NCBI RefSeq assembly: GCF_004217145.1
Contig: NZ_SHKR01000001.1
Coordinates: 1-55,483, forward strand
Origin: Kribbella rubisoli
GTDB lineage: Bacteria; Actinomycetota; Actinomycetes; Propionibacteriales; Kribbellaceae
Direction: 5' to 3'
DNA length: 55,483 nt
Both the position numbers and the translations under genes were made by a program. A model generated the notes under the pieces. The model made no database searches. It saw only the letters and a list, made by a program, of their open reading frames with translations, and had not been told where the DNA came from. Shown here piece by piece: positions 42,527 through 50,542 of the stretch. Each line of letters begins with the position of its first letter. Position 1 is the first letter of the stretch.

Positions 42527-42704
42527 AGTGCACTCCTCGGTTGCGCGTCACCGGCCGATTGCCGGTCACGCCACAGATGGTATCGACATCGCGACGCCGA
42601 CCCGACGGCGTATCCACAGGCCCGCCGTACCTGACGAAAGTCGGGGGTCGGGCCAGCCGTTGGTCCGATGTGCCGGGGATGCCCGGATTCGTAGGTTCGA
42701 CAGC

Positions 42705-43616
42705 GTGATCACCCTTGAAGGACTCACCAAGACCTACGGCGGCACCCGCGCCGTGGACTCGCTCGACCTCACCGTCGCGCCCGGCCGGGTGACCGGCTTC
42801 CTCGGCCCGAACGGCGCCGGCAAGTCCACCACGATGCGGATGATCCTCGGCCTCGACGCTCCGACCGCAGGCGTCGCGCTCGTCGACGGCCGCCCGTACG
42901 CCGACTGGCCGGCGCCGCTGAGCAAGGTCGGCGCCCTGCTCGACGCCAAGGCGCTGCACCCGCGGCGGACCGCGCGGAACCACCTGATCGCGATGGCGCA
43001 CAGCAACGGCATCCCGGTCAGCCGGGTCGACGCCGTGCTGTCGACCGTCGGCCTGGATCCGGTCACCCGGAAGCGGGCCGGACAGTTCTCGCTCGGCATG
43101 GGCCAGCGCCTCGGGATCGCCGGCGCGCTGCTCGGGGATCCCGAGGTGCTGATGTTCGACGAGCCGGTCAACGGTCTCGACCCGGACGGCGTCCGCTGGG
43201 TCCGCGAGCTGATGCGTTCCCTGGCAGCCGAGGGCCGGACGGTGTTCGTCTCCAGCCACCTGATGAGCGAGATGCAGCTGACCGCCGACCAGTTGGTCGT
43301 GATCGGGCGCGGCCGGCTGATCGCCGACGCACCGGTCGCGGAGGTGATCGCGGGCTCGTCGCGCAGCACGGTCGCCGTTCGCGTGCCCGATCGCCGGCAC
43401 CACGCAGTACTGCGGGAACGGCTGACAGCCGAGGCGGAGCGTGTGGACTCCGTCGACGACCGGTTGATCGTGACTGGCGTACCCGTGGAGCGGGTCGGTG
43501 ATCTCGCGCACGAACTCGGCGTACGGCTGCATGAGCTGCACACCGACCAGGCGTCGCTCGAGGAGGCCTACATGGAGCTCACGGCCGACAGCGTGGAGTA
43601 CGGGGTGGCGTCGTGA
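42705..43616 (+). CDS. ABC transporter ATP-binding protein
   Basis: The 303-aa ATPase has Walker A GPNGAGKS (about 35-42), signature SLGMGQRLGIAGALL, Walker B VLMFDEP and the switch His in VSSHL. It belongs to the CcmA/DrrA-like exporter class with a C-terminal regulatory extension of about 80 residues. The GTG at 42705 lies 7 bp after TAGGTT, consistent with a leaderless transcript. It is the first of three overlapping genes, followed by DedA and then a permease, so the transporter is ATPase plus permease with DedA in between. Substrate is unknown. Confidence 0.9.
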   Translation: MITLEGLTKTYGGTRAVDSLDLTVAPGRVTGFLGPNGAGKSTTMRMILGLDAPTAGVALVDGRPYADWPAPLSKVGALLDAKALHPRRTARNHLIAMAHSNGIPVSRVDAVLSTVGLDPVTRKRAGQFSLGMGQRLGIAGALLGDPEVLMFDEPVNGLDPDGVRWVRELMRSLAAEGRTVFVSSHLMSEMQLTADQLVVIGRGRLIADAPVAEVIAGSSRSTVAVRVPDRRHHAVLRERLTAEAERVDSVDDRLIVTGVPVERVGDLAHELGVRLHELHTDQASLEEAYMELTADSVEYGVAS

Positions 43617-44260
43617 GCGAGGCGATCCTGCACTTCGCCGACGAGCTGATGTCGTCGTGGTGGATCTACCTGGCGCTGTGGGGCTTCGCAGCCCTGGACG
43701 GGTTCTTCCCGGCGATCCCGAGCGAGACGCTGGTCGTCACGGCCGGCGTGTTCGCTGCGTCGACCGGTAAGCCCAACCTGTACGCCGTGATTGTGGTCGC
43801 GGCGATCGGCGCGTTCATCGGCGACCACGTCTCGTACGCCCTCGGCCGCGGTGCCGGCGGGCGGGTACTCGACCGGGTCAAGCCAGGTACGAAGCGGCAC
43901 GCGGCCATCCAGTGGGCCAGGCGCTCGCTGGAGGAACGCGGCGGTCTGGTCCTCGTCGTCGCTCGCTACGTGCCCGGCGGTCGCACCGCGGTCACGCTGA
44001 CCATGGGCTCGGTGCGCTACCCGCTGAGGAGCTTCACGCCGTTCGCAGCACTCGCCGCGGCCAGTTGGGGCGCGTACTGCACCTTGGTGGGCTTCATCGG
44101 CGGCAAGGCCTTCGAGGACAACCCGCTCAAGGGCGTCGTCCTCGGAATCGGCTTGGCGCTCGCCGTCACCCTCGTGGTCGAGCTGGTCCGCCACCGACTG
44201 CGCAAGAGCAAGCCTCAAGCTCAAGTAGACCCTCAACCCGTGGAAGCAGGTAGGCGATGA
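43613..44260 (+). CDS. DedA family membrane protein
   Basis: The 215-aa protein has the DedA core: FPAIPSETLVVTAGVFA, GAFIGDHVSYALGRGAG, ARYVPGGRTAVTLTMGS and several hydrophobic helices, with a basic C-terminal tail. DedA/SNARE-assoc proteins act as lipid-carrier scramblases (for example undecaprenyl-phosphate recycling). The start overlaps the ATP-binding gene (GTGA) and the stop overlaps the permease gene (ATGA), so it is made together with the ABC transporter. The link may be coordinated lipid or drug export. Confidence 0.88.
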   Translation: MSEAILHFADELMSSWWIYLALWGFAALDGFFPAIPSETLVVTAGVFAASTGKPNLYAVIVVAAIGAFIGDHVSYALGRGAGGRVLDRVKPGTKRHAAIQWARRSLEERGGLVLVVARYVPGGRTAVTLTMGSVRYPLRSFTPFAALAAASWGAYCTLVGFIGGKAFEDNPLKGVVLGIGLALAVTLVVELVRHRLRKSKPQAQVDPQPVEAGRR

Positions 44261-45000
44261 ACGCGGTCCGGTCGGAGTGGACGAAGCTGTGGACGGTCCG
44301 GTCGAGCTGGCTGAACATCGCGGCGGCTGTCCTACTGACAGCGCTGCTCGGGGTGCAGTACGGGTTCAGCCTCGCCTACGACAACTCCCACCGCGCACAC
44401 GCCGAATCGCAGCCGGTGGGCGAGTTCGGCGCCTCGGTGATTCTGATCGTGCAGGTGGTCGTGGCCGCCTTCGCGCTGCTGAGCGTGACGTCCGAATACG
44501 CCACCGGCAGCATCCGCTCGACCCTGCAGTGGACTCCGGTACGGCGGAATGTCGTGCTGGCGAAGGCAGCTGTGTTGGCGCCCGTCCTGTTCTGCTACGG
44601 GCTATTAGTGGCCGCGATCGCTTCCGTGACAGGAGGTCTGGCCGCGGGCTCATGGGCTGAGTGGGATGCGAGCGGGCTCGTTGTCGACCTGCTGTCGGTC
44701 GGCTTCTACGCGACCTTGGCCGGCTCATTCGTCGCCGGGATCGCATGGGTGGTTCGCAGTACGGCGGGCACGCTGACCGTTGCCTTCCTGCTGCTCCTCG
44801 TCGTACCGCTCATGCTCAGCCAGAGCTCACTGCGCGCACTGGTCTGGATTGCAGCGCTCCTGCCTGGTGGTGCCGGCCAGAACTACCTGACCGGCACCAC
44901 AGACCCGCTCTCCCCCACTCTGAGCGCGACCGTCCTGGTTCTGTGGGCTTTGGGCGGTCTAGCGCTCGGCAGTCGCGTGCTGACCCGGCGCGATGCTTGA
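44257..45000 (+). CDS. ABC-2 type transporter permease
   Basis: The 247-aa protein has about six hydrophobic segments and the N-terminal RSEWTKLWTVRSSWL motif followed by SEYATGSIRSTLQWTPVRR, both typical of ABC-2 permeases partnered with CcmA-like ATPases. It forms the transmembrane channel for the ATPase encoded two genes upstream. It overlaps the DedA stop (ATGA), and its last 42 bp overlap the 3' end of the convergent azoreductase gene. Confidence 0.85.
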   Translation: MNAVRSEWTKLWTVRSSWLNIAAAVLLTALLGVQYGFSLAYDNSHRAHAESQPVGEFGASVILIVQVVVAAFALLSVTSEYATGSIRSTLQWTPVRRNVVLAKAAVLAPVLFCYGLLVAAIASVTGGLAAGSWAEWDASGLVVDLLSVGFYATLAGSFVAGIAWVVRSTAGTLTVAFLLLLVVPLMLSQSSLRALVWIAALLPGGAGQNYLTGTTDPLSPTLSATVLVLWALGGLALGSRVLTRRDA

Positions 45001-45621
45001 GATCGCCTCGGCCAGGGACTGCTCCGCCATCCGACGCAGGTGCGCGAGGCGCGGGACCAACCCGGCCAGGCAGAACTCCGCGGTGATGAACCGGATGTTG
45101 TCGTCCCGCACTCCGTAGTTGGTGAAGTACGCACGCAGGTACGGCACCTCGTAGTCCCAGCCCTCCCGCGGTGTTCCCGGACCGTACGCACCGCCACGGC
45201 TGGTGATCACTAATACCTCGATGTCGCCCAGGGCCAGCGCACCGGGAAAGGTGATGCGGTCGATCCAGGCCTTGAGTGCGGCGGGCAGCGAGAAGTTGTA
45301 CAGCGGCGCCCCGATCAGGATCGTGCTGCTCGCCAGCACCTCGTTGACCAGCGGCTCCGTCAGCGCCCAGGCAGCGGCTTCGGCTGCGTTCTCGACCAGA
45401 GCTCCGACCAGCTCCAGCGGTACGACGCCCTCCCGCTCGGAGCGCCGACCGAGCTGGCAGTACGCCGTGTCGATGGGCGGCACCGGGTCCGCGGCGAGGT
45501 CGCGATAGCGGTACCCGGTCGAGCCATGGTCGGACCGCCAGCGGTCTGCGAACAGTCTGGTCAGCCTCCTGGTTACCGACTCGTCGGAGCGATTGGCACT
45601 GGAATCCAGATGCAACAGCAT
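44959..45621 (-). CDS. azoR: FMN-dependent NADH:quinone oxidoreductase / azoreductase
   Basis: The 220-aa flavodoxin-fold protein has the AzoR markers LLHLDSSANRSDESVTRRL at the N-terminus, IGAPLYNFSLPAALKAWIDR for FMN binding and TSRGGAYGPGTP. It reduces quinones or azo compounds with NADH via FMN. ATG 45621 was chosen for its AAGGTGACC leader and match to the family N-terminus. It is divergent from an ECF41 sigma factor gene; ECF41 loci usually encode an oxidoreductase-type target beside the sigma gene. A candidate ECF41 promoter lies at 45658-45684 on this strand. Confidence 0.85.
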   Translation of the reverse strand: MLLHLDSSANRSDESVTRRLTRLFADRWRSDHGSTGYRYRDLAADPVPPIDTAYCQLGRRSEREGVVPLELVGALVENAAEAAAWALTEPLVNEVLASSTILIGAPLYNFSLPAALKAWIDRITFPGALALGDIEVLVITSRGGAYGPGTPREGWDYEVPYLRAYFTNYGVRDDNIRFITAEFCLAGLVPRLAHLRRMAEQSLAEAISSIAPGQHATAER

Positions 45622-45648
45622 GGTCACCTTCGTCGTCTCGTGGTCGTC
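45622..45648 (+). promoter_or_regulatory. candidate ECF41 promoter of the sigma factor gene
   Basis: GGTCACC (45622-45628), a 16-bp spacer and CGTC (45645-45648) match the published ECF41 consensus TGTCACA-N16-CGTC at the central GTCAC and the -10 CGTC. It lies about 38 bp upstream of the sigma gene start, as expected for autoregulation. Confidence 0.6.
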
Positions 45649-45657
45649 AGACTGGGT

Positions 45658-45684
45658 GACGGCGGGTAGCGCGGAAAGGTGACC
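45658..45684 (-). promoter_or_regulatory. candidate ECF41 promoter of the azoreductase gene
   Basis: On the minus strand GGTCACC (45684-45678), a 16-bp spacer and CGTC (45661-45658) repeat the same motif as the + strand promoter. It lies about 36 bp upstream of the azoreductase ATG. Each -35 element overlaps the ribosome-binding region of the opposite gene. Confidence 0.6.
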
Positions 45685-45686
45685 AA

Positions 45687-46547
45687 GTGGACGAGCTGAC
45701 CGAGGCCTTCGAGGCGGAGCGCAGCAAGCTGGAGGCGGTCGCGTACCGCCTGCTGGGCTCGCACAGTGAGGCTGAGGACGCAGTACAGGAGGCGTGGATC
45801 CGGCTCGACCGCACGGACGGCATCGACAATCTGGGCGCTTGGCTCCGCACTGTGGTGACACGGATCTGCTTGGACATGCTGCGCAGCCGCAAGGCCCCGC
45901 CGGAGGACCCCGACGAGCTGGAGCAACTGCCTGCGGTACGCCGGACGCCTGAGGACGAGGCGCTCGTCGCGGACTCGGTCAGCCGGGCGCTGCTCGTCGT
46001 ACTGGACACGCTGGAGCCGGCGGAGCGGATCGCGTTCGTGCTGCACGACATGTTCGCCGTACCGTTCGCGCAGATCGCGCCCATCGTCGAGCGGAACCCG
46101 GTCACGACGAAGAAGCTGGCCAGCCGGGCGCGCCAGAAGGTGCAGGGCACGCCATCGGTGCCCGCCGTCGAGTTGGCCCGACAGCGTCGTGTGGTGTCCG
46201 CGTTCCTCGACGCAGCCCGAGCAGGTGATCTGCACGCGATTCTGGCGGTGCTGGACCCGGACGTCGTCCGCCGCGTCGACGCCGCGGTGCTGTCCCCCGG
46301 CATGGCCGCCGAGCTACGCGGTGCACGGGCCGTGGCAGAGGGCACCGTCCTGCTGTCGCGCCGTTCCGACCTGGCCGAACTGGCTCTGGTCAACGGCGAG
46401 GTCGGACTCGTCCTGGCACCTCGCGGGCGGCTGATGCTCGCGATCACCTTCACCAGCGAGGCGGACCGGATCACGTCGTACGACGTTGTCGGCGATCCGG
46501 ACCGCCTCAGCCAGTTGAGTCTTGCTGTCCTCAGCGCGGAGCGTTGA
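45687..46547 (+). CDS. sigJ: ECF41-type RNA polymerase sigma factor (SigJ-like) with C-terminal SnoaL-like domain
   Basis: The 286-aa protein has sigma-70 region 2 (about 8-75, with YRLLGSHSEAEDAVQEAWIRL and WLRTVVTRICLDMLRS), region 4 (about 105-160) and a C-terminal SnoaL-like extension (about 170-280) that in ECF41 factors replaces an anti-sigma factor. It would direct transcription of itself and the divergent azoreductase gene. The start is GTG 45687 after AAAGGTGACCAA. The 3' end overlaps the convergent ParA-like gene by 17 bp. The symbol is given by family likeness only. Confidence 0.85.
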   Translation: MDELTEAFEAERSKLEAVAYRLLGSHSEAEDAVQEAWIRLDRTDGIDNLGAWLRTVVTRICLDMLRSRKAPPEDPDELEQLPAVRRTPEDEALVADSVSRALLVVLDTLEPAERIAFVLHDMFAVPFAQIAPIVERNPVTTKKLASRARQKVQGTPSVPAVELARQRRVVSAFLDAARAGDLHAILAVLDPDVVRRVDAAVLSPGMAAELRGARAVAEGTVLLSRRSDLAELALVNGEVGLVLAPRGRLMLAITFTSEADRITSYDVVGDPDRLSQLSLAVLSAER

Positions 46548-48102
46548 GGGCGATCGTCACCTGCTCCGACACCCGGGCCGCCAGGTCCAGCGCAGCGCGC
46601 CGGGTGGCGGGCTGCAGTGCGGAGTGGTCGAGCGGGCCTTCGGCAGCGATGTGCATATCGGTCGGGATGTCGACGACGGCGGCTGCGCGCGATTCGAAGT
46701 ACGGGCGGAGCTGCTTCTCGACCTCCTTGTTGACGTCGCCGGGGCCGTTCGAGACCGCGATCACCGCGCGGCGGATCAGCCGCTGCGCCTCGGGGCCCTG
46801 GTTGTCGAGCTCCTCGAGCATCTGTACGGCGGCCGCGCAGGACAGGCTCTTCCACTTGATCGGGATGACGAGGGCGTCGGCCGCCTTCATCGCCTCACGC
46901 CAGTTGCTGGAGCCCTCGTTGTTCCCGGTGTCGATCACGAGCACCTTGTAGAACCGGCTCAGCAAGCGGTGGATCAGGTCGAAGTCGTTCGCCTCGATCT
47001 GCGCGTACGTCGTGGTCGCCGACGTCAGCACGTCGTACTGACCGGACACCTGATGACGCAGGTACGCCGCGACGTCGCCGAGCCGGGCATCCGGCTGGGT
47101 CAGCATCGGCATCGCCTGCAGCATGTCGGTCACGGTGGACCGGGAGTTCGTGTCGTGGGTCCGCAGGTGCATGTTGCCGCGCAGCTCGTTGTTGTCCCAC
47201 GCGACGACCCCGCCGCCACGGGCCTGACCGAGCGCACCGGACAGCAGCAGCGTGGTCGGCGTCTTGCCGGAGCCGCCCTTCGGGTTGGCCACGACGATCG
47301 TCACCGGACGCCGGAAGGCCGTCGCAGCAGTCGCACGCGCGATCCGCTCGGACCGCTCGGAGCTGCCCGGACGCAGCTTCAGCATGCTGCGGACACCACG
47401 CTCGGCCGGAGCCTCGCGCGGCAACGGCAGAGCCTGGATCAGGTCGTCCGTGCGGAACGACAAGTTCTGCGGCGGCTGCGGAGGCTGCTGGCCGGGGATG
47501 CCCTGCGGGAAGAAGTGCTGCGCCGCCGGGGACAGCGGCTGACCGCCCTGACCACGCTGCGGCCCTGGTTGACCCGGCTGACCCGCTTGACCAGGCTGAC
47601 CTAGTTGACCGGCCTGGCCGGGCTGGGGCTGACCTGGGGTGCTCTGCTCCGGACCGGAACCTGAGCCGTGGAACGAGGAACCGCCGAAAACCGGGCTGTT
47701 CGGGCCGGCCGGGGTCTGTTCCGGGCTCTCGGCCGTCGGCTCGGTTGCGTCGGGCGCCTGCGGCTCGACGACGGGCTCCTCGTCGAACTCCTCCGGCTGC
47801 GTCCACGACGCTGCGGCGGACTCCGCGACCGGCTGCGTCCAGGACGGCGCCGGCGGGGTGGCCTGCGGCTGCGTCCACGGGGCGGGCTGGTCGACCGGCT
47901 GGTCGGTGGCCGGTGTGGACCAGGAGTCGCCTGGGAACTCCTGGGACAGAGCGTCGGGCTGCTGCTCGTCCTTCTCCTCGGCCGGCTCGGTGTCGTTAGG
48001 GTCCGGCTGGGTCCAGGAGGGGGTCGGCTGCCACATTCTCCGGACCTCGGCCGCCGCCGCTTCCCGGTCCTTGTGCTGTCCGGAGTTGTGCGAGTCGGTC
48101 AC
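46531..48102 (-). CDS. MinD/ParA-like ATPase with long Pro/Gln-rich N-terminus
   Basis: The 523-aa protein has a disordered N-terminal half (about 1-235) of acidic, Pro/Gln/Gly-rich sequence with a SWTQP/PWTQP motif recurring four times and a GQPGQ repeat block at about 160-190. The C-terminal half is a ParA/MinD-type ATPase with the deviant Walker A KGGSGKTPTT, VVAWDNNELRGN and VLVIDTGNN. Similar proteins occur with actinobacterial secretion or cell-pole systems, but no such genes are adjacent. ATP-dependent positioning or scaffolding at the membrane is inferred. It is preceded by a 187-bp spacer with no gene. Confidence 0.8.
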   Translation of the reverse strand: MTDSHNSGQHKDREAAAAEVRRMWQPTPSWTQPDPNDTEPAEEKDEQQPDALSQEFPGDSWSTPATDQPVDQPAPWTQPQATPPAPSWTQPVAESAAASWTQPEEFDEEPVVEPQAPDATEPTAESPEQTPAGPNSPVFGGSSFHGSGSGPEQSTPGQPQPGQAGQLGQPGQAGQPGQPGPQRGQGGQPLSPAAQHFFPQGIPGQQPPQPPQNLSFRTDDLIQALPLPREAPAERGVRSMLKLRPGSSERSERIARATAATAFRRPVTIVVANPKGGSGKTPTTLLLSGALGQARGGGVVAWDNNELRGNMHLRTHDTNSRSTVTDMLQAMPMLTQPDARLGDVAAYLRHQVSGQYDVLTSATTTYAQIEANDFDLIHRLLSRFYKVLVIDTGNNEGSSNWREAMKAADALVIPIKWKSLSCAAAVQMLEELDNQGPEAQRLIRRAVIAVSNGPGDVNKEVEKQLRPYFESRAAAVVDIPTDMHIAAEGPLDHSALQPATRRAALDLAARVSEQVTIALNAPR

Positions 48103-48289
48103 GACCTGGATCCCCGATTCTGTGAGGGGGCGGGTGGCCCCTGGAGGCTTGCTGGGTTGTCCGGAGGGTGAGGGCTCCGGGAGGCACCACTATCCCATGA
48201 CCGGGTGTCCTCACCACGTCACCACCCGGAGCGTTCCGAGACCAGTATCCCGACCGGCGGGGAGCATGCATCGGCCTGACCCGAACAGG

Positions 48290-48955
48290 TCAGGAGGTGA
48301 CCAGTCCGGCCTCGTGGGCGACGATCGCGGCCTGGACCCGGTTCTTCACGCCGAGCCGCAGCAGTACGGCGCTGACGTAGGCCTTCACGGTCCCCTCGAC
48401 CAGGTACAGCCGGGCCGCGATCTCGGCGTTCGACAGCCCCGCACCGACCAGTCCGAGCACCTCCAGCTCCCGCGGGCTCAGTACGGCGACCTGCTCCTTC
48501 GCGGCGGCTGCCCGGGCCATCGCACCGCCGCCGGATCCGGCGCTCAGCTCGGCGATCACTCGCTGCGCGACCTTGGGTGACAGGTACGCCGCACCGTCGG
48601 CCACGGCCTTCAACCCGGCGATGAGCTCGCGAGGATCTCCTGACTTGAGCAGGAACCCGCTCGCGCCGTCGCCGAGCGCACGGGCGATGTAGGCGTCCTC
48701 CGAGAACGTGGTGAGGATGACGACCGCAGTCTCCGGCACGGCCTTCCGGATCTCTGCGCCCGCAGCGAGTCCGTCCATCCGCGGCATCCGGATGTCCAGT
48801 ACAGCGACATCCGGCCGATGCCGGCGTACCGCTTCGACGGCCTCCACCCCATCGGCTGCCTCGGCAACTACCTCGATCTCGTCGTCGGTGCCGAGGATCG
48901 CGCGGACTCCGGCCCGCACCATCGCCTCGTCGTCGGCGAGCATCACCCTGATCAT
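48290..48955 (-). CDS. LuxR/NarL-type response regulator
   Basis: The 221-aa protein has a receiver domain with Asp8/Asp9, phosphorylatable Asp54 in VLDIRMP, Thr in ILTTFSED and Lys in LLKSGDP. A C-terminal LuxR helix-turn-helix follows (LSPRELEVLGLVGAGLSNAEIAARL, given as segments, ending in KAYVSAVLLRLGVKNR). ATG 48955 overlaps the kinase stop and follows GGAGGGG. It is phosphorylated by the histidine kinase encoded just upstream; target genes are unknown. Confidence 0.92.
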   Translation of the reverse strand: MIRVMLADDEAMVRAGVRAILGTDDEIEVVAEAADGVEAVEAVRRHRPDVAVLDIRMPRMDGLAAGAEIRKAVPETAVVILTTFSEDAYIARALGDGASGFLLKSGDPRELIAGLKAVADGAAYLSPKVAQRVIAELSAGSGGGAMARAAAAKEQVAVLSPRELEVLGLVGAGLSNAEIAARLYLVEGTVKAYVSAVLLRLGVKNRVQAAIVAHEAGLVTS

Positions 48956-50508
48956 CCGTTCCCCTCCGGGGTTGGTGCGACGGAGCCGCTCGCCACGACC
49001 GCTTTGGCGACCAGTGCGCCGTCGGCGAAGCACAGCCGGTAGACGTAGTTGCTGGAGAACGGAGCGGCTGGACGGTAGTACCGGCAGCTCCAGTCGGCCG
49101 GCGGGACGTAGCCCTGCGAGGGCGCGTCGATCATCTGCATCCGTGGCAGCACCTTCTCCACGTCCGCCTCGGACTGGCCGATGGCGAGTCCGTCGTACTG
49201 CGCGGGTCGCAGGATCGCGCTGTAGCCGGCGACGAGGTAGTAGCCAAGGGCAACCGCACCAACTAGTGCACCGAGCAGCAGCGGTGCGGCGATGGCGGTG
49301 ATCAGCCCGCGCTGTACGCTCCGTCGTACCGTGGCCCGCTCTACTGCTGTTGTCTGGGGCTCCGGTCGACCGCCTGCTCTGGGCATCGTCGCTCTGACTT
49401 CAAAGCCGCCGTCTGGTCGCGGACCGGCTGTCAGTGAGCCACCGGCGAGGCGGACTCGCTCTCGTAGGCCGTCCAGTCCTCGTCCGCCCGATGGTGCCGC
49501 CACCGGCCTCGCCGCTCCGGTGTCTACGACCTCGACTTGGACGTCTTGGTTGTTAGTGGTCACGTTGACTGTCACGGACGCACCGGGGGCGTGTTTGCTC
49601 GCGTTCGTCAGCGACTCTTGGACCACGCGGTGCACTGCGCGATCCACCATCGGCGAGAGCTCACCGTCGACGGCCTCGGTCAGCTGGACCGACAGTCCGG
49701 AGGCTGCGGCGCGTTCCACCAGTGCCCGCACGGTTTCGTCGTGCGGCATCGTCGGTGCTTCCTGATCACGCAGTACGCCGACGATCTCGCCGAGCCGTTC
49801 GGTCGCAGTGGCTGCTGACTCACGCAACTCACCCGCTGCCCGCCGGTGTACGTCGGGAAGCGACGGGTCTAGCTCGAGCGCTGCGGCGCGCAGTGCGATC
49901 AGGCTGAGCTCGTGGCCGACCGAGTCATGCATGTCCTCGGCGATCCGCGACCGTTCACGCAGCCGTTCCTGGTCGATCTCCATCTGCTGCTCGCGCTCGA
50001 TCCGCTCGGCCCGCTCCCAGCCGGCCGTCGCGAGCAGCGCCTGCTGAGCGCGGTACCGCCCGATCAACCAGGGCAGTACGACGAGCAGCAGAGCGAGCAG
50101 GAGCATCAACAACCACGTCAGAACGGCTTCGGTCGCCTGCGCACCTCGTCGTACGGTCAGAGCGAGGATGAGCATGCCCAGCAGTGACCAGCTGCACAGC
50201 AGAACGAAATGCTTGAGCTGTGTCTCGCGCCGACCTGCCAGATAGCTCAGCAGGCTGATCGCAGGTACGAGTGCGATCTGCACACCATTCGTCGTACCGA
50301 GTGCGAGAGCCAGTATGACGATCTCTGCCCACGCCACCGCGGCCAACGCAGCCAGCGGCCACCTGCGCCGGCCGTAGACGGCAAACGCCAGTACGGCGAT
50401 GCACGCTGCTCGGAACCAGTACGGATCTTGCCGGGCGCCGCTTTCGGCGAGCACGAGGAGGCTGAACACGGCCCACAGACCCACGTCCCCCAGGCGCCGC
50501 CACTTCAT
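48952..50508 (-). CDS. HisKA_3 sensor histidine kinase with extra C-terminal membrane and extracytoplasmic domain
   Basis: The 518-aa kinase starts with about five membrane helices (residues 1-155). A coiled linker, the HisKA_3 phosphoacceptor His in EDMHDSVGHEL and a HATPase_c domain follow (VVQESLTNASKHAP, then VVDTGA and GRGLDGLRER). Unlike most NarL-type kinases it continues for about 145 residues: a membrane helix near 401-428 and a small domain with GLAIGQSEADVEKVLP and two cysteines (SCRYY, YRLCF), likely outside the membrane. Its stop overlaps the regulator start (ATGA). The extension could be a second sensor. Confidence 0.88.
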   Translation of the reverse strand: MKWRRLGDVGLWAVFSLLVLAESGARQDPYWFRAACIAVLAFAVYGRRRWPLAALAAVAWAEIVILALALGTTNGVQIALVPAISLLSYLAGRRETQLKHFVLLCSWSLLGMLILALTVRRGAQATEAVLTWLLMLLLALLLVVLPWLIGRYRAQQALLATAGWERAERIEREQQMEIDQERLRERSRIAEDMHDSVGHELSLIALRAAALELDPSLPDVHRRAAGELRESAATATERLGEIVGVLRDQEAPTMPHDETVRALVERAAASGLSVQLTEAVDGELSPMVDRAVHRVVQESLTNASKHAPGASVTVNVTTNNQDVQVEVVDTGAARPVAAPSGGRGLDGLRERVRLAGGSLTAGPRPDGGFEVRATMPRAGGRPEPQTTAVERATVRRSVQRGLITAIAAPLLLGALVGAVALGYYLVAGYSAILRPAQYDGLAIGQSEADVEKVLPRMQMIDAPSQGYVPPADWSCRYYRPAAPFSSNYVYRLCFADGALVAKAVVASGSVAPTPEGNG

Positions 50509-50542
50509 GCCGTAGACGCTACACAGTCGCGAGAAGCTCGCC

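Noticed and set aside
42527..42704. T-box or Thr leader upstream of full-length thrS
   Set aside because: No Thr-codon run, T-box core sequence or terminator hairpin is seen in this 178-bp spacer.
47560..47640. DNA tandem repeat as a separate element
   Set aside because: The periodic sequence encodes the GQPGQ low-complexity part of the ParA-like protein, so it is explained by the coding sequence.
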